A stretch of 64,000 nt of DNA, from assembly GCF_023517795.1 (NCBI RefSeq), contig NZ_CP082928.1, positions 3,348,001 to 3,412,000 on the forward strand, read 5' to 3'. A program made the position numbers and the translations under genes. The number at the start of each line of letters is the position of its first letter. Positions within the stretch are counted from its first letter, which is position 1. Below, piece after piece: positions 31,934-39,777 of this stretch. The DNA is from Pseudomonas fulva (GTDB lineage Bacteria > Pseudomonadota > Gammaproteobacteria > Pseudomonadales > Pseudomonadaceae). The notes beneath the pieces are model-generated. The model ran no database searches. It saw only the letters and a list, made by a program, of their open reading frames with translations, and was not told the origin of the DNA.

Positions 31934-32051
31934 TGCTTGACGACCATAGAGCGTTGGAACCACCTGATCCCATCCCGAACTCAGTAGTGAAACGACGCAT
32001 CGCCGATGGTAGTGTGGAGCTTCTCCATGTGAGAGTAGGTCATCGTCAAGC
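31934..32051 (+). rRNA. rrf: 5S ribosomal RNA
   Basis: About 118 nt. TGCTTGACGA at the 5' end pairs with TCGTCAAGC at the 3' end, with GGAACCACCTGATCCCATC and CGAACTCAGTAGTGAAACGA between. It lies 135 bases after 23S. Confidence 0.97.
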
Positions 32052-32060
32052 TTCTACCCG

Positions 32061-32100
32061 AAAGCCCTGATCAGGTAACTGATCAGGGCTTTCTCTTTTT
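32061..32100 (+). terminator. rrn operon terminator
   Basis: AAAGCCCTGATCAG and CTGATCAGGGCTTT form a 14-bp stem around GTAA (32061-32092), followed by CTCTTTTT. It starts 10 bases after 5S. Confidence 0.93.
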
Positions 32101-32107
32101 CGCTCGA

Positions 32108-32164
32108 ATGATGGTGTGGCTGTGAGAGTCCCGGAGTGCCGGCCAGATCATCGTCAAGCTTCTA
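32108..32164 (+). pseudogene. 5S rRNA 3'-end relic
   Basis: This segment repeats, with gaps, the last third of the 5S gene: GATGGTGTGG, then TGTGAGAGT, then an exact TCATCGTCAAGCTTCTA (32148-32164) that equals 32040-32056 and runs past the 5S end. It is followed by its own terminator. It looks like the tail of a second 5S copy after deletion. Confidence 0.7.
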
Positions 32165-32167
32165 TAA

Positions 32168-32208
32168 GAAACCCCAGGTCTCGACAGAGATCTGGGGTTT
32201 CATCTTTT
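32168..32208 (+). terminator. Second rrn-like terminator
   Basis: GAAACCCCAGGTCTC and a complementary GAGATCTGGGGTTTC form a long stem around GACA, followed by ATCTTTT. It lies 4 bases behind the 5S relic, in the same relation as the first terminator has to the real 5S. Confidence 0.8.
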
Positions 32209-32499
32209 CGGCATCACAAAAACCGGAAGATGCAGGGCAGGCTGACCTGAGTATCGCTTTGCTCGACCGCAGGCTGCGCAAGAGGCAGTCGCAAAGGCCG
32301 TACCGTAGCGATGAGTGGCTGGTGAAAGGGCGAAGCATCTTCCAGCCTAAGGGCGAAGACGAGCCGGCAGCATATCGAAGCACGGCCGAGTCGGGCGACG
32401 TAACACTGGGGTAATGTTTGCCGCGCGGATAATCGGTATAACGCTGTGTTGCTTTGAGGGTCTCATCTAGAATGGTCGGTATTTTCGAGAGCTCTATCC
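32209..32499. other. Gap between rrn terminators and the pqiA pair
   Basis: About 290 bases with no gene I can support. A frame on the plus strand (ending 32414) begins in the 5S relic and has no ribosome site. Two 9-mers in inverted orientation, GGAAGATGC (~32225) and GCATCTTCC (~32335), bracket ~100 bases. The pqiA promoter should lie at the right end, but no clear -35/-10 pair is seen. Confidence 0.3.
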
Positions 32500-33159
32500 A
32501 TGCCCGAATCGGCTGCTCAACAGTCGTTAGCTGAAGTCCCTCTGACGGAGCTAGTCGCCTGCCACGAATGCGATCTGCTGATGCGTCGGCCCGAGATTGC
32601 CGAGGGTGAGCGCGTCGAGTGCCCACGCTGTGGCTATGAGCTGTATAACCACCGTCCCCAGGTGATACGCCGCAGCCTGGCCCTGGTGCTGGCTGCGCTA
32701 CTTCTTTATATCCCCGCCAACTTCCAGCCGATCATGCAGATGACCATGCTCGGGCAGACCTCCCACGACACGGTATGGAGCGGGGTGCTGGGCCTGTACG
32801 ACGCCGGCATGCAGAGCATCGCCGTGGTGGTGTTCCTGTGCAGCATGGCGGTTCCGCTGCTCAAGCTGCTCTGCCAGCTGTTGGTGCTCCTGAGCATCTG
32901 TTTCAAGGTCGGCCGCGGCTATGGTTTTCTGCTGTACCGCATTTACCACCATATGCGCGAATGGGGCATGCTCGAGGTCTATCTGATCGGCATCCTGGTC
33001 TCGATCGTCAAGCTGGCAGATATCGCCGAGCTGTCCGTCGGCTTCGGGCTGTTCTGCTTCATTGCGCTGCTGCTGGTGCAGGTGTGGCTGGAGGTGACCA
33101 TGTCGCCCCACCAGATCTGGGAAGCCCTCGCCGGGGAGGACGCCCGTGCGCGCCATTGA
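32500..33159 (+). CDS. pqiA: PqiA/LetA-family membrane protein, first half-size copy
   Basis: This 219-residue inner-membrane protein has an N-terminal zinc-ribbon (CHECDLLMRRP, then CPRCGYEL) followed by four membrane helices (LALVLAALLLYIPANF opening the first). It is one PqiA domain, whereas E. coli PqiA and LetA (YebS) are ~420-residue tandem versions. The second half-size gene overlaps it by 14 bases and a large MCE gene follows, so the three would build one inner-membrane-to-periplasm lipid-transport machine. Paraquat induction is a property of the E. coli namesake and is not shown here. Confidence 0.88.
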   Translation: MPESAAQQSLAEVPLTELVACHECDLLMRRPEIAEGERVECPRCGYELYNHRPQVIRRSLALVLAALLLYIPANFQPIMQMTMLGQTSHDTVWSGVLGLYDAGMQSIAVVVFLCSMAVPLLKLLCQLLVLLSICFKVGRGYGFLLYRIYHHMREWGMLEVYLIGILVSIVKLADIAELSVGFGLFCFIALLLVQVWLEVTMSPHQIWEALAGEDARARH

Positions 33160-33769
33160 TGCCGGCCTGATCATCTGCCACGAGTGCCACCAGCTCAACC
33201 GCCAGCAGCCCGACTTGAAGCGACAGTTCTGTACGCGTTGTGGTGGGCGTATCCACGAGCGCCGGCCCAACAGCCTGGCACGTACCTGGGCGCTGCTGAT
33301 CACCGCAGCGATTCTCTATATTCCTGCGAACGTGCTGCCGATCATGACGGTCAATTCCTTCGGCAAAGGGGCGCCCGACACCATCATGTCCGGCGTCATC
33401 ACGCTGGTCGACAATGGCATGCTGCCGATCGCCATCGTGGTGTTCGTCGCCAGCATTCTTGTGCCGACCTTCAAGCTGGTGGGCATCGGTCTTCTGCTGT
33501 ATTCGGTGCAGCGCCACCAGCCGATGTCGGCCAGGCAACGTATCTTGATGTACCGCTTCATCGAATGGATCGGACGCTGGTCCATGCTGGATATCTTCGT
33601 CATCGCCATTCTCGTGGCGGTGGTGCGGTTCGGCAGCCTGGCCAGCGTCGAGCCGGGTGTGGGAGCGGTGGCCTTCGCCAGTGTGGTGATCCTCACCATG
33701 CTGGCAGCACTGACCTTCGACCCACGGTTGATTTGGGATAACACGGAATCGGATGACGACCATGAATGA
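33146..33769 (+). CDS. pqiA: PqiA/LetA-family membrane protein, second half-size copy
   Basis: This 207-residue protein has the same build as its upstream neighbour: zinc ribbon CHECHQL and CTRCGGRIHERRPNSL, then four membrane helices ([20 protein letters not shown]). GTG 33146 is chosen because GGGGAGG sits 6 bases before it; the frame overlaps the end of the first copy by 14 bases. The pair corresponds to one LetA split into its two domains. Its own 3' end overlaps the MCE gene by 17 bases. Confidence 0.88.
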   Translation: MRAIDAGLIICHECHQLNRQQPDLKRQFCTRCGGRIHERRPNSLARTWALLITAAILYIPANVLPIMTVNSFGKGAPDTIMSGVITLVDNGMLPIAIVVFVASILVPTFKLVGIGLLLYSVQRHQPMSARQRILMYRFIEWIGRWSMLDIFVIAILVAVVRFGSLASVEPGVGAVAFASVVILTMLAALTFDPRLIWDNTESDDDHE

Positions 33770-36059
33770 TCTGCCCACCGCCAGGACGCGTCCGGCCTCC
33801 AACTGGTCCGCGATATGGGTATTGCCGCTGATCGCGCTGCTGATCGGTGGCTGGCTGGCCTGGCGTGCCTACAGCGAAGCCGGCATCCAGATCCAGGTGG
33901 TGTTCGCCAGCGGCGAAGGTATCGAGGCCGGCAAGACCGAGGTGGTCTTCAAGGGCATGTCGGTGGGCAAGGTCACCAGCCTGACGCTGGACAAGAGCGA
34001 CAAGCAGCGCGGGGTGATCGCCACCCTGGAGATGAACAAGGACATCGAGCATCAGCTGCGCACCGGCACCCGTTTCTGGCTGGTCAAACCCAGCGTGAGC
34101 CTGGCCGGTATCACCGGCCTGGAAACCCTGGTGTCCGGTAACTACATCGCCTTCAGCCCGGGCACCGGTGAGCCGGCCTACGACTTCCAGGCCCTGGCCC
34201 AGGCCCCGCCGCTTTCCGATGAACAGCCTGGCCTGCACCTGACCCTCAAGGCTGAGCGGCTGGGCTCGCTGAACCGTGACAGCCCGGTGTTCTTCAAGCA
34301 GATCCAGGTGGGCCGGGTGAAGGATTACGAGCTGGCTGCCGATCAGACGTCGGTAGAGGTGAAGGTGTTCATCGAGCCGGCCTATGCCCACCTGGTGCGC
34401 AAGCACACGCGTTTCTGGAACGCCAGCGGCATCAGTGTCGACGCCAACTTCTCGGGGGTGAAATTTCGCAGCGAATCCCTGGCCAGCATCGTCGCCGGCG
34501 GTATCGCCTTCGCCACGCCGGAGCATCGCAAGGACAGCCCGCCGACCGACCCCAGCAAACCCTTCCGTTTGTACGAGGACTTCGACGCTGCCCAGGCCGG
34601 TATCAAGGCGGTGGTCAAGCTCACCGATTTCGAGGGCCTCCAGGCCGGCCGCACGCCCGTGATGTACAAGGGCATCCAGGCGGGTCTGTTGAAGACCCTC
34701 AAGGTCGATCCGGATCTGAAGAGCGCCACCGCCGAGCTGGCCATGGACCCGCTGGCCGAGGATTACCTGGTCGAAGGCAGTCAGTTCTGGGTGGTCAAGC
34801 CGTCGATTTCCCTGGCCGGCATCACCGGGCTGGAGGCGTTGGTCAAGGGCAACTACATCGCCATTCGCCCGGGCGAACTGGGTGGGCCACCACGCCGCGA
34901 TTTCGTCGCCCGTGCCAAGGCACCGCCGCTGGATCTCGGTGCCGAGGGCCTGCACCTGGTGCTGTTCGGCGACACCCTGGGGTCGGTCGACGTGGGCAGC
35001 CCGATTCTCTACCGGCAGATGAAGGTCGGTTCGGTGCAGAGCTTCCAGCTTTCGCGCGACAACAAGCAGGTGGTACTGGGCGTGCACATCGAGCCCGAGT
35101 ATGCCGGGCTGGTAAACCGTACCACGCGTTTCTGGAATGTCAGCGGCATCACCCTCAAGGGCGGGTTGTCCGGCATCGAGGTGAAGAGCGAGTCGCTGCA
35201 GACCCTGATGTCCGGTGGCATCGCCTTCGAGACCGATGACCTCAAGGCGCCCGCCGAGGCCAAGCGTGTGCAGCGCTTCGACCTCTATGCCGATCGCGAA
35301 GCCTCGTTGAAAAGCGGCGATGCGCTGAGCATCCGCGTGGAGCGCGGCGATGGTCTGTCGCCAGGCACCGAGATTCGCTACAAGGGCCTGCAGGTCGGCA
35401 AGATCGAGCGGGTCGAGCTGACTGGCGACCTGCAGGCGGTGATGCTGCATGGGCGCATCACCACCGCGGCGCAGCAGGTGCTGCGCCCTGGTTCGCGCTT
35501 CTGGGTGGTCAAGCCCGAGATCGGCCTGACCGGCGCCTCCAACCTGGATACCCTGATTGGCGGGCAGTACATCGAGGTGCAGCCGTCGAATCAGGGCAGC
35601 GGCCGGCAGACCGATTTCGTGGCGCTCAAGCAGGCGCCCGAGCAGGCGGTCGAGGAAGCGGGCTTGCGTCTGGTACTCAGTACGCCACGGCGCGGCTCGC
35701 TGAAGACCGGCTCGCCGGTGAGTTACCGCGAGGTGCAGGTCGGCAAGGTCACCGGCTACGAGCTGGGCGCCACGGCCGACCGGGTGTTGATCCATATCCT
35801 GATCGAGCCCCGTTATGCCGGGCTGGTGCACACCGGCAGCCGCTTCTGGAACAGCTCCGGGTTCGGCGTCGATTTCGGCTTGTTCAAGGGCGTACAGGTG
35901 CGCACCGAGTCGGTGGAAACCCTGGTCGCGGGCGGCGTGGCCTTCGCCACACCCGAGCCGACCGGCAATGCGGCACGACCCGGCCAGACCTTTGCGCTGT
36001 TCGATGAGGCGCAGCCGGAGTGGTTGCAATGGGCGCCGAAAATCGCTTTGCCCAAGTGA
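33753..36059 (+). CDS. pqiB: PqiB/LetB-like MCE-domain lipid-transport protein with six MCE repeats
   Basis: This 768-residue protein is anchored by one N-terminal helix (SAIWVLPLIALLIGGWLAW) and carries six MCE domains. Their first strands begin near FASGEGIEAG, LKAERLGSLN, VKLTDFEGLQAG, LFGDTLGSVD, RVERGDGLSPG and LSTPRRGSLK, each followed by a (V/Y)(K/R)xxxVGxV pattern. MCE rings stack into a tube that shuttles lipids across the periplasm. E. coli PqiB has three domains and LetB seven, so this is intermediate and nearer LetB. No PqiC-type lipoprotein gene follows; a terminator does. Confidence 0.9.
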   Translation: MTTMNDLPTARTRPASNWSAIWVLPLIALLIGGWLAWRAYSEAGIQIQVVFASGEGIEAGKTEVVFKGMSVGKVTSLTLDKSDKQRGVIATLEMNKDIEHQLRTGTRFWLVKPSVSLAGITGLETLVSGNYIAFSPGTGEPAYDFQALAQAPPLSDEQPGLHLTLKAERLGSLNRDSPVFFKQIQVGRVKDYELAADQTSVEVKVFIEPAYAHLVRKHTRFWNASGISVDANFSGVKFRSESLASIVAGGIAFATPEHRKDSPPTDPSKPFRLYEDFDAAQAGIKAVVKLTDFEGLQAGRTPVMYKGIQAGLLKTLKVDPDLKSATAELAMDPLAEDYLVEGSQFWVVKPSISLAGITGLEALVKGNYIAIRPGELGGPPRRDFVARAKAPPLDLGAEGLHLVLFGDTLGSVDVGSPILYRQMKVGSVQSFQLSRDNKQVVLGVHIEPEYAGLVNRTTRFWNVSGITLKGGLSGIEVKSESLQTLMSGGIAFETDDLKAPAEAKRVQRFDLYADREASLKSGDALSIRVERGDGLSPGTEIRYKGLQVGKIERVELTGDLQAVMLHGRITTAAQQVLRPGSRFWVVKPEIGLTGASNLDTLIGGQYIEVQPSNQGSGRQTDFVALKQAPEQAVEEAGLRLVLSTPRRGSLKTGSPVSYREVQVGKVTGYELGATADRVLIHILIEPRYAGLVHTGSRFWNSSGFGVDFGLFKGVQVRTESVETLVAGGVAFATPEPTGNAARPGQTFALFDEAQPEWLQWAPKIALPK

Positions 36060-36111
36060 TGGAGGCAACAGGGCTCTAGCTCGCAAGCCTTCATTCAAAT
36101 AGTGCGAAAAG

Positions 36112-36141
36112 AAAAGGCCCGCGTACTCCGCGGGCCTTTTG
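36112..36141. terminator. Bidirectional terminator between pqiB and mksB
   Basis: AAAAGGCCCGCG and CGCGGGCCTTTT arms around TACTC (36112-36140) give a strong stem with A and T runs on both sides. It serves the convergent pqiB and mksB ends. Confidence 0.9.
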
Positions 36142-36157
36142 CGTTACCGGGGCAGGA

Positions 36158-38992
36158 TCACGCCGGCTCGACCGCATCCTGCTCGCTGCTGGCAGCTGTA
36201 GCAGCCTGCTCGCGGCGCTTGATGTACTTCCAGTCCGCTTCGTCGATGTAGATGCCGTTCGGGCCGCTACCGCCCTCCAGGTCGATGGCCACGGTGGCCG
36301 AGACCTGGGGTTTCACCGAGGCGAGGATCGGCACGAAGCCGAGCTGCAGGCTGGTTTCGATCAGCGCCTGCTGATTGCGCTCGTCGATGTCCGCTGCCTC
36401 GTCGAGGTAGTAGGGCAGGCGTACCCGACCGGCCAGGTCGCGGTCCATCAGGTGCAGCAGCAGGTACATGTTGGTCAGCGCCTTGATGGTCATCGTGGTG
36501 CCGTTGGAAGCCGCACCGTCGATGTCGGTATGGATCACCGGCTGGCCGTGCACCTTGGTGATCTCGAAGGCCAGCTCGAACAGGTCCTTGAGACCCAGCT
36601 GGTTGCCGTTGGCGGCCACCAGGCGCGACAGGTAGTCCTTGGCTTCTTCGTTCCTGGCGTCCTGCTCGGCATTCTGGGTCAGGTCGAACACCGACAGGGT
36701 TTCGCCTTCCTCGTACTGACCGGCGCTGTGGATGATCTGGTCGATATGCCGCAGCGCGTCCTTGTTCGGCGCCAGCACGATGCGGAAGCTCTGCAGGTTG
36801 GAGACCTGGCGCTTGTTGATCTCGCGGTTGAACAGCGCCAACTGGTGCTCGAGGTTGTCGTAGTCACTGCGGATATTGCGCAGGGTCCTGGCGATGTCGG
36901 TGACCGCCGCACGGCGCGCCTTGGCCAGGGTCAGGGCTTCGTCCTGACGGTGAGCGTAGGCGTTGACCAAGAGCTGCAGGCGGCGCTCCATGTCGTCTTC
37001 GCTGTCGAACTTGGCGACGCCCTTGAGGCGCACCTGGGCGTACAGCGCCTCGATCTGCCCGTCGACGCGCTGCAGGCCCTGCCAGGTGTCCTGGTAGTCG
37101 TTGAGCAGCGGCAGCAGATTGTCCAGGGAGTCGTCCACCGGCTCCATGTAGGGCGTGCCGAACGGTAGGTCGGCGGGCAGCAGTTGGCGACGGCGCAGGG
37201 CGTCTTCCAGGGTGCGCTCCTTGGCCTCCAAGTCGGCGATCTGCCGGCCGACCAGTTGCAACTTGGCGGACAACTGTTGGACGCGTTCGGTGAAGGCGTC
37301 ACTGGCGCGCTTGAGCTCGTCCTGGGCGGCTTCCAGCTGGGCGAGTTTCTCCAGCTTGTGCGGCTCCTCGGCGGCCAGGGTCTGGCTCTTGCGGAAGTCT
37401 TCGAGGGCCTTCTGGGCATCCAGTACCGCCTGGTACAGCTGCTCGGCCTGGGCCTTGCTGGCGGCGCGGTCGGCGGCGACCGATTGCTGGGTCTTGAGCT
37501 GCTTGAGCTCGCGGTCGAGGCGATCCTTCTGGTCGCGCAGGGCGGCGCGGTCGGCCAGGGCCTGCAGGGCCGGCGGCTCGATATGGGACAAGTCGATATC
37601 CAGGCCGGGCACCTGGAAGCGCTCGCCCTTGAAGCCGTCGAGGATGGCCTCCAGGGACTTCACCCACAAGTCGCCCTCGTCGAGCTGGATGCCTTTCTCG
37701 CCCAGCGGCAGGCTGAACAGCTGGCCGTTGAACAGACGCATCAGGCGATCGACATCGGCCTGGGAGAACTCTTCACGCAGGCGCGAGTAGCTGTTGTTGT
37801 CGGCGTGGTCGAGCTGCTGCTTGACCGACTTGAGGCGTTTTTCCAGGTCGCGCAGGCGTTCGTCCAGGTCTTCGCTGGAGAACTGCCGGGACTGCGCCAG
37901 GGCGCCGGCCAGCTCGTCGTGAGCATCCTTGGCGGCCAGCAGCTGGGCTTCCAGTACCTTGACGTCGTCGACCAGGGCGAAGCGGTTCTTCAGTACCGCC
38001 AGCTCGCCGAGCCAGCGCTGGATCTCGCTGATCTCGCGCTCCATGCGCATCAGTTCCTGGGTGCCGCCGCGCTGATCGTTCTGCAGGCTGTCCTGCTCGC
38101 CCCGGTAGTGCTCGGCCTGGATGACCAGTTCTTCCTTGCGGGCGTCGGCGTAGTCGTGCCAGGTGCCCAGCAGGTTGTCGAGCAAGGGCGAGAGGCGATG
38201 CAGCTTGCCGCGCAGTTGTTCGCGCTGGGTGACGCCGGATGCCAGGGCTTCGATCAAGGGGCCGGCGGTGACCAGGGCCTGGTAGTCCTGCTCCATGCGG
38301 CGCACGTCGCGAAAGGCCTCCTCGGTGGCGGCGATGTAGTCGACGCTACCCGAGCGCAGGCTGTGCTCGAAGGCGTCGAGGAACAGCTGCTTGAGCTTCG
38401 CCGCGGTGATCTCGCGCATATGCAGGAGGTTGATGAACAGGGCGCGGAACGTCTTCAGGCTCTGTTCGCTGGTCGAGCGCAGCGGGATCAGGGTCAGGTC
38501 CAGCGGGATGCTGGTGTGGCCGCCGACCAGCAGACGACGCAGTTCGTCGGGCTTGAGCTCGTAGGCGGTGATGCCGGCCTGGCCGAGGTTCTTGAACAGC
38601 TCGCGTTGGCGCAGGCAGGTGCCGTTGTGCTGGTAGTGATCCAGGTCCAGTTCGCCCTGGTAGGCGAAGAACTGGTGACCGAAGCCGCCCCCCGGGCCGC
38701 GACCGGCCACGCCGATCACGTGGGGGCCGTGGGGCAGGGCGACTTCGACGAGGATGTAGCTGGTGTCGGTGGCGAAGTAGAACTTGCGCGACTGCTCGAG
38801 GCTGTACTTGCCGAAGCTCATGTCCGACATACGCGCGAGGATCGGGAACTGCAGGGCGTTGATCGACGCCGACTTGCCGAGGTTGTTGGCGCCGTACACC
38901 GACAACGGGTTTTCCAGCGGAAACAGGCCGAGGCTGTAGCCGGCGGTGTTGAGCAGCGCGAAGCGGCGGATGCCGTAGCGTTCCTGGGTCAT
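36158..38992 (-). CDS. mksB: MksB, SMC-like ATPase of the MksBEF condensin
   Basis: This 944-residue MukB-like SMC protein has an N-terminal Walker A, GANNLGKS (residues 34-41), in an ATP head. Long coiled coils follow (~residues 270-420 and 490-760, rich in Glu/Lys/Leu/Gln heptads) on either side of a hinge region. A C-terminal head contains the Walker B-like LPYYLDEAADID. With MksE and MksF it would form a ring that compacts DNA. The ATG overlaps the mksE stop as ATGA. The same F-E-B order occurs in P. aeruginosa. No MksG/JetD nuclease gene adjoins, so a chromosome-organising role is likelier than plasmid defence. Confidence 0.93.
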   Translation of the reverse strand: MTQERYGIRRFALLNTAGYSLGLFPLENPLSVYGANNLGKSASINALQFPILARMSDMSFGKYSLEQSRKFYFATDTSYILVEVALPHGPHVIGVAGRGPGGGFGHQFFAYQGELDLDHYQHNGTCLRQRELFKNLGQAGITAYELKPDELRRLLVGGHTSIPLDLTLIPLRSTSEQSLKTFRALFINLLHMREITAAKLKQLFLDAFEHSLRSGSVDYIAATEEAFRDVRRMEQDYQALVTAGPLIEALASGVTQREQLRGKLHRLSPLLDNLLGTWHDYADARKEELVIQAEHYRGEQDSLQNDQRGGTQELMRMEREISEIQRWLGELAVLKNRFALVDDVKVLEAQLLAAKDAHDELAGALAQSRQFSSEDLDERLRDLEKRLKSVKQQLDHADNNSYSRLREEFSQADVDRLMRLFNGQLFSLPLGEKGIQLDEGDLWVKSLEAILDGFKGERFQVPGLDIDLSHIEPPALQALADRAALRDQKDRLDRELKQLKTQQSVAADRAASKAQAEQLYQAVLDAQKALEDFRKSQTLAAEEPHKLEKLAQLEAAQDELKRASDAFTERVQQLSAKLQLVGRQIADLEAKERTLEDALRRRQLLPADLPFGTPYMEPVDDSLDNLLPLLNDYQDTWQGLQRVDGQIEALYAQVRLKGVAKFDSEDDMERRLQLLVNAYAHRQDEALTLAKARRAAVTDIARTLRNIRSDYDNLEHQLALFNREINKRQVSNLQSFRIVLAPNKDALRHIDQIIHSAGQYEEGETLSVFDLTQNAEQDARNEEAKDYLSRLVAANGNQLGLKDLFELAFEITKVHGQPVIHTDIDGAASNGTTMTIKALTNMYLLLHLMDRDLAGRVRLPYYLDEAADIDERNQQALIETSLQLGFVPILASVKPQVSATVAIDLEGGSGPNGIYIDEADWKYIKRREQAATAASSEQDAVEPA

Positions 38993-39681
38993 GCGTCTTG
39001 CTCCTGTGCGGCGCGCTCTTCGGCCAGGGCGCGGGCCATGGTCTCTTCTTCGGATTCTTCGACGTCGTCGAGGCTGATGATCGGGTCACCGCTGTCGTCG
39101 TCGATCAGTACCGGGGCCGGCAGCGGCAGGTCGGTGCTGTGCAGGCTGGCAGCCAGGTCGCGGTCGTGCTGCACCGCCAGGCACACGTCGAGGAAGCGGT
39201 GCATCGGCGGCAGGAAGCGGTACACGCCATTGCTATCCTCGGCGAAACCGAGCTGGGTCAGGCGGCGGATGACCTTGTCTTCGAGCTCTTCATGGGTAGT
39301 GACTTCGGCCTGCAGGAACAGGTCGCGGTACTTGTCGAGCAGTGCCGGCAGCTCGTCGCGGCCGATGGTGCCACCGTCGAGCACGGAGAGTGGGTCACGG
39401 CCCTGGTCGGCCAGATGCTCGACCAAGATGAAGGTGAACAGCGCCAGGCGCTGGGCGGTCTTGTTGACCTGCGGCGCGGCCTGCTCGGGCACGAAGTAGT
39501 AGAAGCCGCGCGGATCGCAGACCAGCTCGAAGCCCAGGGCGCGAAACAGCGCGCGATACTGATCTTGCATGCTGGACAGCTGGGCGTAGCACTCCGGCTC
39601 GCTGCGCGAGATGTGGTAGCCCTTGAACAGGTCGCGGAACGCGGCCGCGAGCTGGGTCATTTCTTTCAGGTCGATATTCAT
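38989..39681 (-). CDS. mksE: MksE condensin subunit
   Basis: This 230-residue small winged-helix protein is the MukE/kite-like subunit that bridges MksF and the MksB heads. It begins MNIDLKEMTQLAAAFRDLF, contains GFYYFVPEQ and EDKVIRRLTQLGFAED (wing-like segments), and ends in an acidic Asp/Glu-rich tail. ATG 39681 is used; an in-frame GTG at 39765 would add 28 residues translated from a repeat-like hairpin and is unlikely. The stop overlaps the mksB start. Confidence 0.9.
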   Translation of the reverse strand: MNIDLKEMTQLAAAFRDLFKGYHISRSEPECYAQLSSMQDQYRALFRALGFELVCDPRGFYYFVPEQAAPQVNKTAQRLALFTFILVEHLADQGRDPLSVLDGGTIGRDELPALLDKYRDLFLQAEVTTHEELEDKVIRRLTQLGFAEDSNGVYRFLPPMHRFLDVCLAVQHDRDLAASLHSTDLPLPAPVLIDDDSGDPIISLDDVEESEEETMARALAEERAAQEQDA

Positions 39682-39739
39682 AGGTAATGCTCTTTGGCAG
39701 TTGCAGCCGTGGCTGCAACTGAAACGATTGGGCGGCCAA

Positions 39740-39771
39740 TGGTGGACAAGCTTCGCGTTGTCCACCCTACG
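39740..39771. repeat. GTAGGGTGGA-type repeat, half element
   Basis: GGTGGACAA and TTGTCCACC arms around GCTTCGCG form a hairpin ending in CCTACG. The motif (GTAGGGTGGACAACGC on the minus strand) recurs at 42403-42468 and 43990-44079. It sits in the 96-base gap between mksF and mksE, where it could affect operon read-through. Confidence 0.7.
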
Positions 39772-39777
39772 TCGCGC

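Noticed and set aside
33693..36098. An 801-codon minus-strand frame over the MCE gene
   Set aside because: Repetitive antisense of the six MCE repeats; no ribosome site or family likeness.
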